Source: an uncultured Clostridia bacterium
GTDB taxonomy: Bacteria; Bacillota; Clostridia; Oscillospirales; Acutalibacteraceae
NCBI GenBank assembly: GCA_944380855.1
Contig: CALWIW010000022.1
Span: forward strand, 1 to 36,763
DNA length: 36,763 bases
Reading direction: 5' to 3'
Position 1 is the stretch's first letter. Every line of letters begins with the position of its first letter. Below, in pieces: positions 15,223 through 25,300 of this stretch. The translations under genes were made by a program, and so were the position numbers. The notes below the pieces were generated by a model. That model saw nothing but the letters and a program-made list of their open reading frames with translations, was not told the origin of the DNA and ran no database searches.

Positions 15223-15271
15223 AAACGTGGTATATTTACTTTTTAGATTATTTAACCAACGGAGGGATATT

Positions 15272-15856
15272 ATGGATACAAGTATTATTGAAATAGCAGA
15301 GCGAATTAAAGGCCTGAGAGAACTGTGCGACTATACTCCTCAAGAGGTTGCAGATGCTGTCAATGTTCCTGTAGAAAAGTATTTGGAATATGAAGCCGGT
15401 ACCTGCGATTTAAGCTTTACTTTCCTTAACAATGTAGCTTCAAAATTAGGCGTTGATATTGTTGAACTTCTTACAGGAGAAAACCCCCACCTTTCAAGAT
15501 ACTGTGTAGTAAGAAAAGGCAAGGGACTTAACATAACACGCCGCAAAGGCTTTAAATACGAGCATCTCGGCTACCGTTTCAAAAACAAGCTTGCCGAATG
15601 TTTTCTTGTAAAAGCTCCGTATATTGAGGAAGAGCAGGATAAACCTATTGTTATGTCAAGACACGCCGGACAGGAATTCGACTATATTATAAGCGGTTCC
15701 CTTAAATGCCAGTTCTGCGGTCAAACAGAAATTTTAAATGCCGGTGACAGCGTTTATTACAATTCATCTGAGGACCACGGAATGATTGCTACAGGCGGAG
15801 AAGAATGTGTTTTCCTTGCGATAACAATTCACGGACCTGAAAAAGATAAGAAATAA
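15272..15856 (+). CDS. XRE-family transcriptional regulator with C-terminal cupin domain
   Basis: A 194-residue regulator. Residues about 8-65 form a helix-turn-helix DNA-binding domain (YTPQEVADAVNVPVEKYLEYEAG). Residues about 110-190 form a small cupin barrel with KPIVMSRHAGQEFDYIISGSLKCQFCG and LNAGDSVYYNSSEDHGM, which probably senses a small ligand. The start is the ATG at 15272 with GGAGGG six bases upstream. It lies 40 bp before an acyl-CoA synthetase gene, a pairing common in Clostridia, and probably controls that gene and itself; the inverted repeats around its promoter fit autoregulation. The ligand is unknown; an acyl or fatty acid is only a guess from context. Confidence 0.88.
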   Translation: MDTSIIEIAERIKGLRELCDYTPQEVADAVNVPVEKYLEYEAGTCDLSFTFLNNVASKLGVDIVELLTGENPHLSRYCVVRKGKGLNITRRKGFKYEHLGYRFKNKLAECFLVKAPYIEEEQDKPIVMSRHAGQEFDYIISGSLKCQFCGQTEILNAGDSVYYNSSEDHGMIATGGEECVFLAITIHGPEKDKK

Positions 15857-15896
15857 GTTTTTATAAAATAAAAACAAAAAGAGGTATCAAGTAAAC

Positions 15897-17537
15897 ATGA
15901 TAAATATTCACCAGAAATTTTGCCGCGAAACCTTTTTTGACGGCAAATTGGTAGATTTTCAACCTGTATACGGGGAGAATTTTAACTTTGCATACGATGT
16001 AATTGACGAAATAGCAAAGGCAGAGCCCCAAAGACGTGCTATGCTTTGGACTGATGATTTCGGCAACGATAAAACCTTTACTTTCTCAGATATTTCAAGA
16101 TACAGCACAATGGCTGCAAATATGTTCACCTCACTGGGAATTAAACGAGGCGACACAGTTGTTCTTGTACTTAAAAGACACTATCAGTTCTGGTTCTGCG
16201 TTTTAGGTCTTCACAAAATAGGTGCAGTGGGAATTCCTGCAACAAATCTGCTTACAAAAAAGGATTACGTTTACAGATTTAACGCAGCTCATGTAAAAGG
16301 AATTATCGCTACCACTGACGGAGATGTTATTGAGCACGTAGAATCAGCATTGCCTGAATCTCCCACAGTAAGCGTCAAAATTTCCGTAAAGGGCAGCCAT
16401 GAGGGCTGGACAGATTTTGACAGCGAGCTGGAAAAATACTCCGACACAATGGAAAGAATCGAAACTCTTGCCACAGATCCAATGCTATTATATTTCACCT
16501 CAGGCACAACAGGTATGCCGAAAATGGTTTGGCACGACCACACATACCCAATCGGTCATATAGTTACCGCAAAGTATTGGCACAATGTTATACCTGACGG
16601 ACTTCACCTTACAATTTCCGATACAGGCTGGATGAAAGCTATGTGGGGCAAGCTTTACGGCCAGTGGTTTATGGAAGCAGGAATATTCGTATGCGACTTT
16701 AATAAGTTCACTCCTGCCGAGCTTTTGCCTCTCTTTGCAAAATATAACATAACAACTTTCTGTGCTCCTCCAACAATGTATAGATTTTTCATTAAAGAGG
16801 ATTTAGATAAGTATGACCTTTCATCAGTCAAATATGCAACCGTTGCAGGAGAACCTCTCAACCCTGAGGTTTACAATAAATTCCTCCAGTCAACAGGCTT
16901 AAAGCTTATGGAAGGCTTCGGTCAGACAGAAACCACTCTGACTCTTTTCAATATGGTAGGAACAACTCCTAAGCCCGGTTCAATGGGAAAACCTTCACCT
17001 GCTTACAATATTGACCTTATTGACTATGACGGCAACAGCGTTCCAACAGGTTCAGTAGGTGAAATTGTTTTGAGAACAGACAACGGCAAGCCCTGCGGAA
17101 TGTTTGACGGCTATTATGAAAATCCCGAGCTTACAAAAACCGTTTGGGACAACAACATCTATCATACAGGCGACACCGCATGGAAAGATGAGGACGGATA
17201 TTTCTGGTATGTCGGCAGAACAGATGATATTATTAAATCTTCCGGCTACCGTATCGGACCTTTTGAAATTGAGTCTGTTATTATGGAACACCCATGCTGT
17301 CTTGAATGTGCGATAACAGGTGTTCCCGACCCAATCAGAGGTCAGATTGTAAAGGCAACAATTGTTCTTGCAAAGGGATACACTCCAAGCGAAGAGCTTA
17401 AAAAGGAAATTCAGCAGTATGTAAAGGTGAATACTGCTCCTTATAAATATCCGAGAGTTGTTGAATTTGTAGATGAACTTCCTAAAACCATAAGCGGTAA
17501 AATCAGAAGAACAGAAATCCGCGGAGATAAAAAATAA
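15897..17537 (+). CDS. AMP-forming acyl-CoA synthetase
   Basis: Adenylate-forming enzyme of the acetate/medium-chain acyl-CoA synthetase group, which activates a carboxylic acid to acyl-AMP and then the CoA thioester in the cytoplasm. The 546-residue length is typical. The P-loop-like TSGTTGMPK is at 201-209, EGFGQTET is the adenine-site motif, YHTGDTAWKDEDGYFWYVGRTDDIIKSSGYRIGPFE splits into the hinge and A8 motifs, and the C-terminal catalytic lysine is K535 in TISGKIRR. GAGGT lies upstream of the ATG at slightly long spacing. It probably forms a two-gene operon with the XRE-cupin regulator and ends at the terminator 17551-17578. The acid substrate cannot be told from sequence. Confidence 0.9.
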   Translation: MINIHQKFCRETFFDGKLVDFQPVYGENFNFAYDVIDEIAKAEPQRRAMLWTDDFGNDKTFTFSDISRYSTMAANMFTSLGIKRGDTVVLVLKRHYQFWFCVLGLHKIGAVGIPATNLLTKKDYVYRFNAAHVKGIIATTDGDVIEHVESALPESPTVSVKISVKGSHEGWTDFDSELEKYSDTMERIETLATDPMLLYFTSGTTGMPKMVWHDHTYPIGHIVTAKYWHNVIPDGLHLTISDTGWMKAMWGKLYGQWFMEAGIFVCDFNKFTPAELLPLFAKYNITTFCAPPTMYRFFIKEDLDKYDLSSVKYATVAGEPLNPEVYNKFLQSTGLKLMEGFGQTETTLTLFNMVGTTPKPGSMGKPSPAYNIDLIDYDGNSVPTGSVGEIVLRTDNGKPCGMFDGYYENPELTKTVWDNNIYHTGDTAWKDEDGYFWYVGRTDDIIKSSGYRIGPFEIESVIMEHPCCLECAITGVPDPIRGQIVKATIVLAKGYTPSEELKKEIQQYVKVNTAPYKYPRVVEFVDELPKTISGKIRRTEIRGDKK

Positions 17538-17550
17538 TTTTAATTGCTTT

Positions 17551-17582
17551 AAAGACTGCGGAAATAACCGCAGTCTTTGTTT
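17551..17582 (+). terminator. Terminator of the acyl-CoA synthetase operon
   Basis: An 11-bp AAAGACTGCGG/CCGCAGTCTTT stem with a six-base loop, followed by a T-rich stretch, 13 bases after the stop codon. Confidence 0.9.
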
Positions 17583-17622
17583 TGTGGTTGTATAGTGAAT
17601 GTTAGTAAAAAATTTTAGGATT

Positions 17623-17674
17623 CCAAAGGGACAATGTTCCTTTGGCAGGCGGTTTGGAGGACAGCGTCCTCCAA
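17623..17674. repeat. Twin-hairpin, repeat-like segment
   Basis: Two adjacent hairpins: CCAAAGGGA/TTCCTTTGG (17623-17631, 17637-17645; one G-U pair) and TTGGAGGAC/GTCCTCCAA (17654-17662, 17666-17674; perfect, loop AGC). The segment is GC-richer than its surroundings and is followed by GGTCTTAAAATCAGG. It has the look of a dispersed structured element inserted between genes. The open frame across it is not a credible protein. Confidence 0.5.
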
Positions 17675-17705
17675 GGTCTTAAAATCAGGATAGAGAGGCG
17701 ATATT

Positions 17706-18026
17706 TTGAACGAACAATTTATACGTGACAGAATTTCAATTCTGAGAACAAAAAAAGGCATTTCCGAATATAAAATGAGCCTTGATTTGGGACACAGCAA
17801 AAGCTATGTGCAAAGCATATCCGCAGGAAGAGCCTTACCCTCTCTTTCCGAGTTTTTGTATATCTGCGAATATTTGGGAGTAACACCCAAGGAATTTTTT
17901 GATGAAGAAGCAACCGACCCTCAGCTTGTAAGAGAACTGTATAATTTATCATCATCTCTCGAAGAAGAGGATTTGAAACTGCTGATTCATACTGCTAAGC
18001 GTTTGCGGGAAAAAAGTCAAAAATAA
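17706..18026 (+). CDS. Small XRE-family HTH regulator
   Basis: A 106-residue DNA-binding protein. A helix-turn-helix domain spans about 6-65 (ILRTKKGISEYKMSLDLG and SKSYVQSISAGRALPSLSEF). A short acidic helical tail (about 75-106) could mediate dimerisation, in the manner of SinR-type regulators. The start is TTG with GAGAGG 7 bases upstream. It lies directly downstream of the twin-hairpin segment and is convergent with another small XRE gene. A strong terminator follows. Its target is not evident. Confidence 0.82.
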   Translation: MNEQFIRDRISILRTKKGISEYKMSLDLGHSKSYVQSISAGRALPSLSEFLYICEYLGVTPKEFFDEEATDPQLVRELYNLSSSLEEEDLKLLIHTAKRLREKSQK

Positions 18027-18041
18027 ATATTACATTTTTTT

Positions 18042-18080
18042 AAAGACGGCTGCGTTTTAAAACTCGCAGCCGTCTTTTTT
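18042..18080. terminator. Terminator between the convergent XRE genes
   Basis: A 13-bp GC-rich stem AAAGACGGCTGCG/CGCAGCCGTCTTT with a ten-base loop and a T run on the plus strand. The left flank is also T-rich, so it can act in both directions. Confidence 0.92.
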
Positions 18081-18085
18081 GCTTA

Positions 18086-18421
18086 TTATATAAGTTCCGC
18101 AATGCTTTTAATTATATCCAATAGCTTAACCTGTTTCGATTTAGGAAGCTTTTCGATAATTTCTTCAACTGTTTTTGTATCTCCGTTAAGTTTACTTTCA
18201 CTTTCTTCAAAAGAAATAATATCGGCAACAGGAACCGAAAGAGCCTCGCATATTTTAAAAACCGTATCCAAAGTGGGGCACTTCTCCCCTCTTTCCAAAC
18301 GCCCTAAATAAGCAGGGTGAATCCCTGCACGCAATGCAAGGTTTTCCTGACTGAACCCTTTTTCCAGCCGATATTTTTTTATGTTATTACCAAGTTTTTT
18401 GGCGATAGTTTCCCTGTCCAT
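18086..18421 (-). CDS. Small XRE-family HTH regulator
   Basis: A 111-residue regulator with a textbook HTH_3 domain at about 8-63 (KKYRLEKGFSQENLALRAGI and HPAYLGRLERGEKCPTLDTV), followed by a short charged helical tail. An AAGGCGG-like ribosome site lies 5-6 bases before the ATG. A promoter candidate is at 18454-18483. It is convergent with the neighbouring XRE gene. The protein resembles stand-alone regulators found in mobile islands as well as core genomes, and its target is unknown. Confidence 0.85.
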   Translation of the reverse strand: MDRETIAKKLGNNIKKYRLEKGFSQENLALRAGIHPAYLGRLERGEKCPTLDTVFKICEALSVPVADIISFEESESKLNGDTKTVEEIIEKLPKSKQVKLLDIIKSIAELI

Positions 18422-18453
18422 AAAAACCGCCTTTCTGCACTATAGGCTTTATA

Positions 18454-18483
18454 TTTATATCCTAATACACTTTTATTTGTCAT
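18454..18483 (-). promoter_or_regulatory. Promoter candidate of the minus-strand XRE gene
   Basis: Minus-strand ATGACA (18478-18483), an 18-bp spacer and TATAAA (18454-18459), about 35 bp before the ATG. Confidence 0.5.
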
Positions 18484-18505
18484 TCAACGACCTTTAAGTC
18501 TCTAA

Positions 18506-18688
18506 ACAAACACTAAAGATATTGACGCTGATACCTTTTTGTACTATAATTTTTTTATATTTCCTACCTCACAGCTTCCGGCAATTTTCGTAATAACAGA
18601 AACACCGCCGGAAAGCGAAATTTTCAATCCGGCTGACGCTGAAAAACTAAAAGAAAAATACGGAATAAATTTAAACTTTGGAAACTAA
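18506..18688 (+). pseudogene. C-terminal remnant of an unrecognised gene
   Basis: An open stretch of 60 codons ending in TAA at 18686-18688. It reads like genuine protein (it includes FVITETPPESEIFNPADAEK and ends LKEKYGINLNFGN) with codon use like the neighbours. There is no ATG or GTG, and an in-frame stop at 18503 cuts it off. The only possible start is a TTG at 18539 without a ribosome site. A normal terminator follows 12 bases after the stop. I read it as the surviving 3' end of a deleted gene. A promoter-like TTGACG-17-TATAAT (18522-18550) lies inside it and may be fortuitous. I do not recognise the family. Confidence 0.45.
18522..18550 (+). promoter_or_regulatory. Promoter-like sequence inside the gene remnant
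   Basis: TTGACG (18522-18527), a 17-bp spacer and TATAAT (18545-18550). With the terminator at 18701-18744 it would define a transcript of about 185 nt. Confidence 0.45.
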
Positions 18689-18700
18689 ATTATCTTTAAT

Positions 18701-18746
18701 AAAGCACAGCCTTTAAGTATGGTTATGATAAAAGGCTGTGCTTTTC
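18701..18746 (+). terminator. Terminator after the gene remnant
   Basis: A perfect 14-bp stem AAAGCACAGCCTTT/AAAGGCTGTGCTTT with a 16-nt loop and a T-rich end. Confidence 0.85.
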
Positions 18747-18852
18747 TATTAATAAAACCGTATAATTAAATATATTTTCTAAAAAAAATTATAAAAGCTG
18801 GGATTTTTATTCTATATGTGGTAAAATAATGTTGATAACAAAAAATCAACAG

Positions 18853-18890
18853 AAAGGAGCGGCATCTGTCAGTTATTGACATAAGATGCC
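18853..18890 (+). promoter_or_regulatory. Ribosome site followed by a hairpin that spans the start region
   Basis: AAAGGAG (18853-18859) is immediately followed by a hairpin: GGCATCT (18861-18867) pairs with AGATGCC (18884-18890), and an inner GTCA/TGAC stem has a five-base loop. The ATG at 18886 is buried in the 3' arm. If folded, the hairpin brings the ribosome site to within about 10 bases of the ATG at 18901. Confidence 0.45.
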
Positions 18891-18900
18891 AATAACATTT

Positions 18901-19227
18901 ATGTCCCGAACAATAATAAATATCCCCGTTACAAGAGCTTACAATCCAAATGCTGTTTATAAAGTCTTTGCCGATATTTTGCTGGCTAACGGCTATGAAC
19001 AAAAAATTATCAAAGGCGAACAATGCTGGTCAAAAGGCGACGGCGTTATATTAAAGCAGCAGAATTTTGCTATTATTTTTTCAAATAACCAAATTACACT
19101 GCAAGGCTGGATGGGTGACGCTCTTACCGGAGAATCATCATTAAACGGCTTTGTTGCAATTATTCCAAAGAAAAAAATGAAAAAAATTCTTGAACAAATC
19201 AGAGCTAATATCGCTGCAATGGTATAG
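18901..19227 (+). CDS. Small protein of unknown function
   Basis: A 108-residue soluble protein beginning MSRTIINIPVTRAYNP, with a mixed alpha/beta look. A Lys/Trp-rich centre (KGEQCWSKGDGVILK) is followed by beta-like segments and a basic C-terminal helix (PKKKMKKILEQIRANIAAMV). I recognise no named family or catalytic motif. An ATG 15 bases further upstream (18886) would add MPITF but sits inside a hairpin with no ribosome site at normal distance. I prefer 18901, where the AAAGGAG before the hairpin would be brought close. It appears monocistronic, and a hairpin terminator follows at 19290-19323. Confidence 0.65.
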   Translation: MSRTIINIPVTRAYNPNAVYKVFADILLANGYEQKIIKGEQCWSKGDGVILKQQNFAIIFSNNQITLQGWMGDALTGESSLNGFVAIIPKKKMKKILEQIRANIAAMV

Positions 19228-19289
19228 TCTTTTATTTTTTACATATTTCTGCTGTCAAGCATATATTGCACAATCTGATTTATACAGAA

Positions 19290-19323
19290 ACGACCCCTAA
19301 ACCCAAATGGATTTAGGGGTCGT
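19290..19323. terminator. Bidirectional hairpin between the small protein gene and the giant gene
   Basis: A perfect 12-bp stem ACGACCCCTAAA/TTTAGGGGTCGT with a ten-base loop. The T runs on both sides are short, but its position between two convergent stop codons fits a shared terminator. Confidence 0.75.
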
Positions 19324-19388
19324 CTTCATTGGAAATCAGCCATTACTTAATATAAAGCATTGCTCATATTGAGTTCTGCATATTCATA

Positions 19389-22300
19389 TCAGATACCGGC
19401 AAGATACATCTGAATTTTCGTTGCATCATATAGAGTTATCTCACCGTTTCCGTCCATATCAGCCAAAGCAATACTGAAAGAAGGACCTACATCTAATATC
19501 TCAGCAAGATACATCTGTATCATCGTTGCATCAATAATGCTGATTTTACCGTCCATATTAACATCGCCCATACGGAATTGCGGGTCTAATTCTCCGCAAA
19601 CGGTACATTGTCCGTATTCAAAATTGTGATGCTTTTCTATTACCTCTCCCTTTTCAATTATTTCTCCGCAAACGGTGCAAACCTTATCTCCGGTATAACC
19701 GTCTTCTGTACAGGTTTCTTCCTTTTTGTTCTGTACTTCTATGGTATGACCGTCATTAACGGTAATTGTCAGGGAAGCGGTTTCTCCTGTCATATCAGTA
19801 ACAATAATTTCCTGTTCCCCTTCTGCCGGTTCAACAGTAAACTTACCGTCAACAAGAGTTACAGCAACGCCGTTAACTGTAACAGAATCAATAAATTCTC
19901 CGGATACAGTAACTTCCACAGCCTCACAATAGGTCTTTCCGTCTTCTATTCCGTAAATTCCCGGAACAGTATTGCTTACAATAATACCGTCGGAACTGAT
20001 GTAAGTTATGTTTCCTGCATGGTCGGTAATCTTTGCGTATATTACATACATGTTATTTGGCTCAATATTGAAAGAACCGCTATAAGCTTTAAACTCAAGC
20101 TCGTCAAGCTCAGCCTTTGTCAAGGCTGTTTCTCCGTGGTAGAGATAATACTCGATAACAGCCGCCTTGTCCTCGGTATAGTCAGGCTGTTCATAGCTGT
20201 CGTCATATGCGGTAATTTCAACATCTTGTGTATCCTTAAAGAACAGACCAAAGGTTATGCTGTTCAAAAGCTCACGCCAGCTGTTTTCTGCAACCTTTAT
20301 TTCACCTGTCGGAGCTTCTGTGTCCTTTACCAGCTCACCGTATGCCGTTTTGCATACATTACATACAGCCTTGTTAAAGTATGTAGCTGTTCCGCCGCTG
20401 CAATCTTCTGTTTCGCTCTTTGTACAGGTTTCGTTTGTACAATAACGGGAATGTGTGCCGTCTCCGTTGCTTGTCCAGTTTCCAAAGCTGTGGCTGTCCT
20501 GAGCAGGTACAACAACCTGAGAGCATACGGAGCAAACTTCTTCTGTGGTACAGTCTCCGTCGTCCTCGTATTTATGCTCCTCATAATTAGCTGTTACAAC
20601 AACATCTTCGTCAGGCATTACAAAGGAAGTGAACCTTTTACTAGCATCCTCGAATTCAACATTGCCGCTTGTTACTGTCCAGCCTGTAAAATGTTTTGAT
20701 GATTCAGGAAAATCAGAATAAATTTCCACAATTTCACCGGGTTCAAACTGACCGTCACCGTCACCATTATTTATAGTTACTATGTGTCCTGTTGGAGAGC
20801 TTGTGACAGTGAGTTTTGCAGGCTCTGTAGTTACGGACGCAGTCTTATTTCCAATAAGCTTTTCATCTGTAACCGTTACCGTACAATAGTAATACTTCTC
20901 ACAGGCGTACGGTATTTGACCTTCATAATAATTACTGTCAAATTCTTCAATAAGAGTTCCGCCCTGATTGCTGTCCTCGGTATTTTCATACCACTGATAG
21001 GTTACATCATAACCATCTTTCTGAGGTCCAAAATCAACAGAGAATGTAATGAAGAATTCTTCATTTGCTTTTATCTCTAAGTCTTTCGGCTGTGATGTAA
21101 TAACAGGTGTAATTACATCCTCACTCCAGACAGCATAAATAGTTGTCGGATCCATAAATACTGTATCGGTGGTAACAGGCTCTGAACCGTCTTTCTTTGC
21201 GGACCAGCCGGACAGCATATAACCGTCACGTCTTGCCGACGGCAAATATTGAAGATTGCCGTATACATTAGTCTTTACACTTTCAACGTCAGGATTACCT
21301 CCGTTACCGTCCAGTGTAACCGTAATATATCCAACGTGTATTGTTACTTGTACCGTATCGGAAACATTGGAAACTGATTTTTCACCGGTTACATTCGGGT
21401 TAGTATTTGTTACAACGCAATAGTAGTAGAAAACACCAACTTTATCAGTAGGAGCCTGAAATGTTTTTTCTGTGGCACCCTCTACAGGAGTTCCTCCCTC
21501 TGTGCTGTCCTCTATATTTACATACCACTGGTAAGAAAGAGTTCCTCCGTCTTTTATCTCCGCACTTACTTCAAAGGGTTCTCCCGGTTCGTCTCCTCTG
21601 TTTGCTGTCACCGGTTTAAAGTTGCTTGAAACATAAGGTTTCTGTGCATCAATTATCTCAGGGGTATATTCCCAGTGTGCATAGTATGTTGTGTCCTCAT
21701 AGTGAACAGTATCAGGAGTAAGCTCTTCTCCGCCTTCACTTTCCGTAAACCAACCAATAAAGGTATAATCATCTCTCCATGCACTCTTTGGCTGGATAAC
21801 CTTACCGTTTACCGTGGTTAATTTATCACCGGAAACATCCATTATGTATGCACCTTCACCGTTAGGATCGAAGGTGATTGTTTTTTCACTGTCAATTATA
21901 TCTACTCTTGAAATCAGTGAATTTACACTTGCAGTTCTTGTACCTGCCACTGTTTCAAGGGTGTTTGTAATCACACAGTAATAGTAGGAAGGTCCCACTT
22001 CATCTGTCGGCGGTGTAAATGTCGGGTCGGTTGCACCTTCTATAGGCTGGCTGCCCTCTGTGCTGTTGGAGGTATTCTCATACCACTGATAGCTCAAGGT
22101 TCCTCCGTCGTTTACAACAGCAGACACGCTCAAATCTGAAATCGGTATTTCACTTGACTGGAGATAGCTTATATTCTCTAAATTCTTTGTAATTTTCGGC
22201 ATCTCGGCGGTAAAGCTTTCAGGACCCACAATTTCTACTGTAACCACAGTGTCAGATATAGGCTTAATAGCATTTTCTGCATTAACCGCCTGCAATGTTT

Positions 22301-25300
22301 TCATATCGATTGTGTAAGTTCCGTACTCGGTATCATCCGGTACCCAGAACCACATTGTAATAAGGTCTCCGTTTTCAACCGTGTCAGTGCGTGTTCCGTT
22401 TGTAGCAACAAAGTTTATATTCTTTTTGCTCCAATCCCTCTGTATTGTAAATCCGTTTTTCGGGAATACATTGCCCACGTTATAGCCTGCCATCTCGAAA
22501 GGCGTATCTTCAAAGTTTATGTTTTCCCAAAGTCCCCAGATTCCTGAGTTGTCATTTACTTTATAGGTAACACTAAAGCTTGTACCCGGAACAGTTTTTA
22601 CATTCTCTCCTGTGATAGCCATAGCCTGGTTACCGTTATTAGGTTCTGTCTGATTTACAGCTTCATTATTATTTACTGCGTTATTTTCTGCCTGTGCTGT
22701 CAAGCTGTCCATAGACTCGGACATTGATGTAAATAATCCGCCTAATGAAGAAACACTGAATGATGCACGGCTCTTGGGTGGTTCATGCAAAAGATATACC
22801 GAAGGACAGGAAGCACCCAAATAGTTTTTGCCTTCGTTAAATGAAACGAATACCATTATATGATAGTAGTCCGAATATAAGAAAGCATCGTTATATGGGA
22901 AATCGGTCATGTCAACACTGAGCATCTTTCCTTGTTCTCCGTTAGTCCATGGGAGCTCACGTACTACTGTTTTCCATTTTTTCATACTGGTATCTTTTGC
23001 CATATATCTGATATCACAGTTTACAGTACCCATGGCTCCAATCTCATAGGAATGTCTGTCAGTAAAAAAGAAGTTGCCGGGATAATAAACATCCATGGTA
23101 TTTCCGTTAATATGTACACCCGGTTTGTCCAACTCACCTCCAGTACGGCTCACGTCACCCTTTTCGATTATAAAATGATTCTCCAAATAAATATCAGCAG
23201 GTAAATAATCCTCATTTCCGGGGTATACGATAAGTATATCATAATAACCTGCGTCTATAGGCCAGGCCTGCTTGTCTTCATTCATAATCGTACCCACGTC
23301 TGTCCATTCAACTTCAGGCGGGGATCCGTTCATTCTCCAAAAAGCTCTGGTGTCATTTTTATTTATTACAGCTCCAAGATTATCATATGCAGCCTGTATC
23401 CATATATAACTTTGCGGACTTCCATATCCTGTATATTTTGTGGTCTGAACATCAAAATCATCAGGGGATAAATCAGTCTCAAGTTTTTCACTTATTTTTG
23501 CATAAAGGAAATAATCCCCTGTTTGTCTTACAATGCTTGAAGAATCATAAGCCTTACCGTCTTTATCATACCAGCCAACAAGACGCTGTGTTTCTGTCAA
23601 ACCTGTCACTTTCGGCATTTCTCCGAATTTTGCTCCCATCGGCAAGCCTCTCTTTTCAACAAGAGTGCTTCCGTTGTAGAAATAGATATTAGTAAGCCTT
23701 GACACAACTCTGCCGTACAAGGTAATGTCGTTGCCGGGCATACGTTCGGTACTGAAATCAAAGGGCTGTGTGCAGGCTTCATCTTTATACCAGCCGTCAA
23801 AGGATGCGTCCGTAATAGAAGATACAGATGGTCTGAATATTACAGAGCCCTCCAAATACTGTGCCGATTTTATTTCCGGCGCTTCCTGTCCGTATTCTGA
23901 TGGCAGTATCTTGAAGTTTACGGTATACTTCGGTTCATTTGAATCAGGCTTGCAGACAACCATATATGATATTGAGTCGTCTGAATTTGTAACCTCCGGT
24001 GTTACGCTTACTATTGATACGTTTTCACCGCCGTGCTGCTTAATATAGCTTGACAGCTCATCTGAAGTAGGAATATCTCCCTTTCTGAAAGGAACTTTCA
24101 AAGGTTCAATATCTCCTATTCCCACAAACTCAAAGGTTGCAATTCTTGATTCATCAATGTAATTTGCGTAAACATTAGCTTCCCATGGGAATTTCTCAAA
24201 GAAGCTCATGTCTACAACTGTATCAAGCGGAAACTCCTTAAATTCTCCTTGTGATTTGTATGTAAGTTTGTCAAAAGTACTGTAAATATTATCCTTTTTG
24301 TTATCAGCACCCGTTGACTGTAACCCTACAAGCTCAATAAACGGATTTCCGTAAGTTGTAGTATATGTTCTTATTTCTGTACTTCCCGTTGAAGTCTGAA
24401 CATCATAAACCGTAACAGAATACTTTTTCAACGGAATTTCATAATAAAATGTCGTATCACGTGAAATAGAAACCTCTGTAGTTTCTGTGTCACGATAGAA
24501 TCCTGTACCGTCATATTTTACATTGTTTCCGGATCCTTCAGTGAAACCGTCGTAGTTTATAATGTCAAGAATTTCTTCCTGTGAAGGCAAATCAAAGGTT
24601 TCTATTCTTGTATACTGCTGGTTCCAAACCTTTTTCCAGCCCTCTGTGTCATTTCCCACTACAACAGAGGCGGTGAATTTCTGTGCCATTTCGCTGGAGC
24701 TTAGGTTTGTCCAAGCTATCGGAACCGTTATGCTTATATCATAATCACTGAAAGCAAGCTTACCAAGCTTCCATGAAAGTCTCATATATCCTCTTTCATA
24801 ACGGGTATCAGGGTCTGTGGCCTTTGATCTGTCCACGGAAATTATACCCGTATTGCTGTCCATGGAGAAGCATGGATTTGTAAAGCTTGCAACAAAGCAA
24901 TTTCCATCAAATGCCTTTAGTTCACGTTCACCGGTTTTAAGGTTCATAACCTTCATGGTTCTGTAAATCTCCGGCAGCGACATGGTTATACCGTTTGTAG
25001 AATTATAATCCGAGTCAAGTACATAGAATAAATCCGACGTCTTGTCATTTAAGGAGAAATCATAAGGGTGCTGGTCTAAACCAACCTTTAGGAACGGAAA
25101 TTCTCCGGAATATAGGTTAGGTTCGTATTTTACCGCATCTCCAAACAGCGACGCCTTAAAATTAACTATGACGTATATACCGGCTTCCACATATATGGCA
25201 CCCATTGTTACTTCATTTTCTTCCCACTGGGACGTACCGGCAGGTCGTTCCTTGGTGAATATGTAGATAAAATAACCGTACAGCTTCACATAGGGTCCTG

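Noticed and set aside
15857-15896. Hairpin GTTTTTAT/ATAAAAAC between the XRE-cupin and synthetase genes as a terminator
   Set aside because: The stem is purely AT with a three-base loop and has no following T run; the two genes are more likely one operon.
17615-17800. Minus-strand frame across the twin-hairpin segment
   Set aside because: It runs through two hairpins and the start of the XRE gene and lacks a ribosome site.
19608-20699. Plus-strand open frame of 363 codons inside the giant gene
   Set aside because: It lies fully antisense to the C-terminal part of the giant protein. It has no ribosome site, no domain sense and an odd Ser/Cys/Phe-rich composition, as expected of a shadow frame.
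19389-23000. Repeated CTCCGTC/TGATA patterns in the giant gene as a CRISPR or DNA repeat array
   Set aside because: The repeats are protein-level (Ig-like and InlB domains) with diverged DNA and domain-sized periods; no CRISPR-like repeat-spacer pattern exists anywhere in the window.
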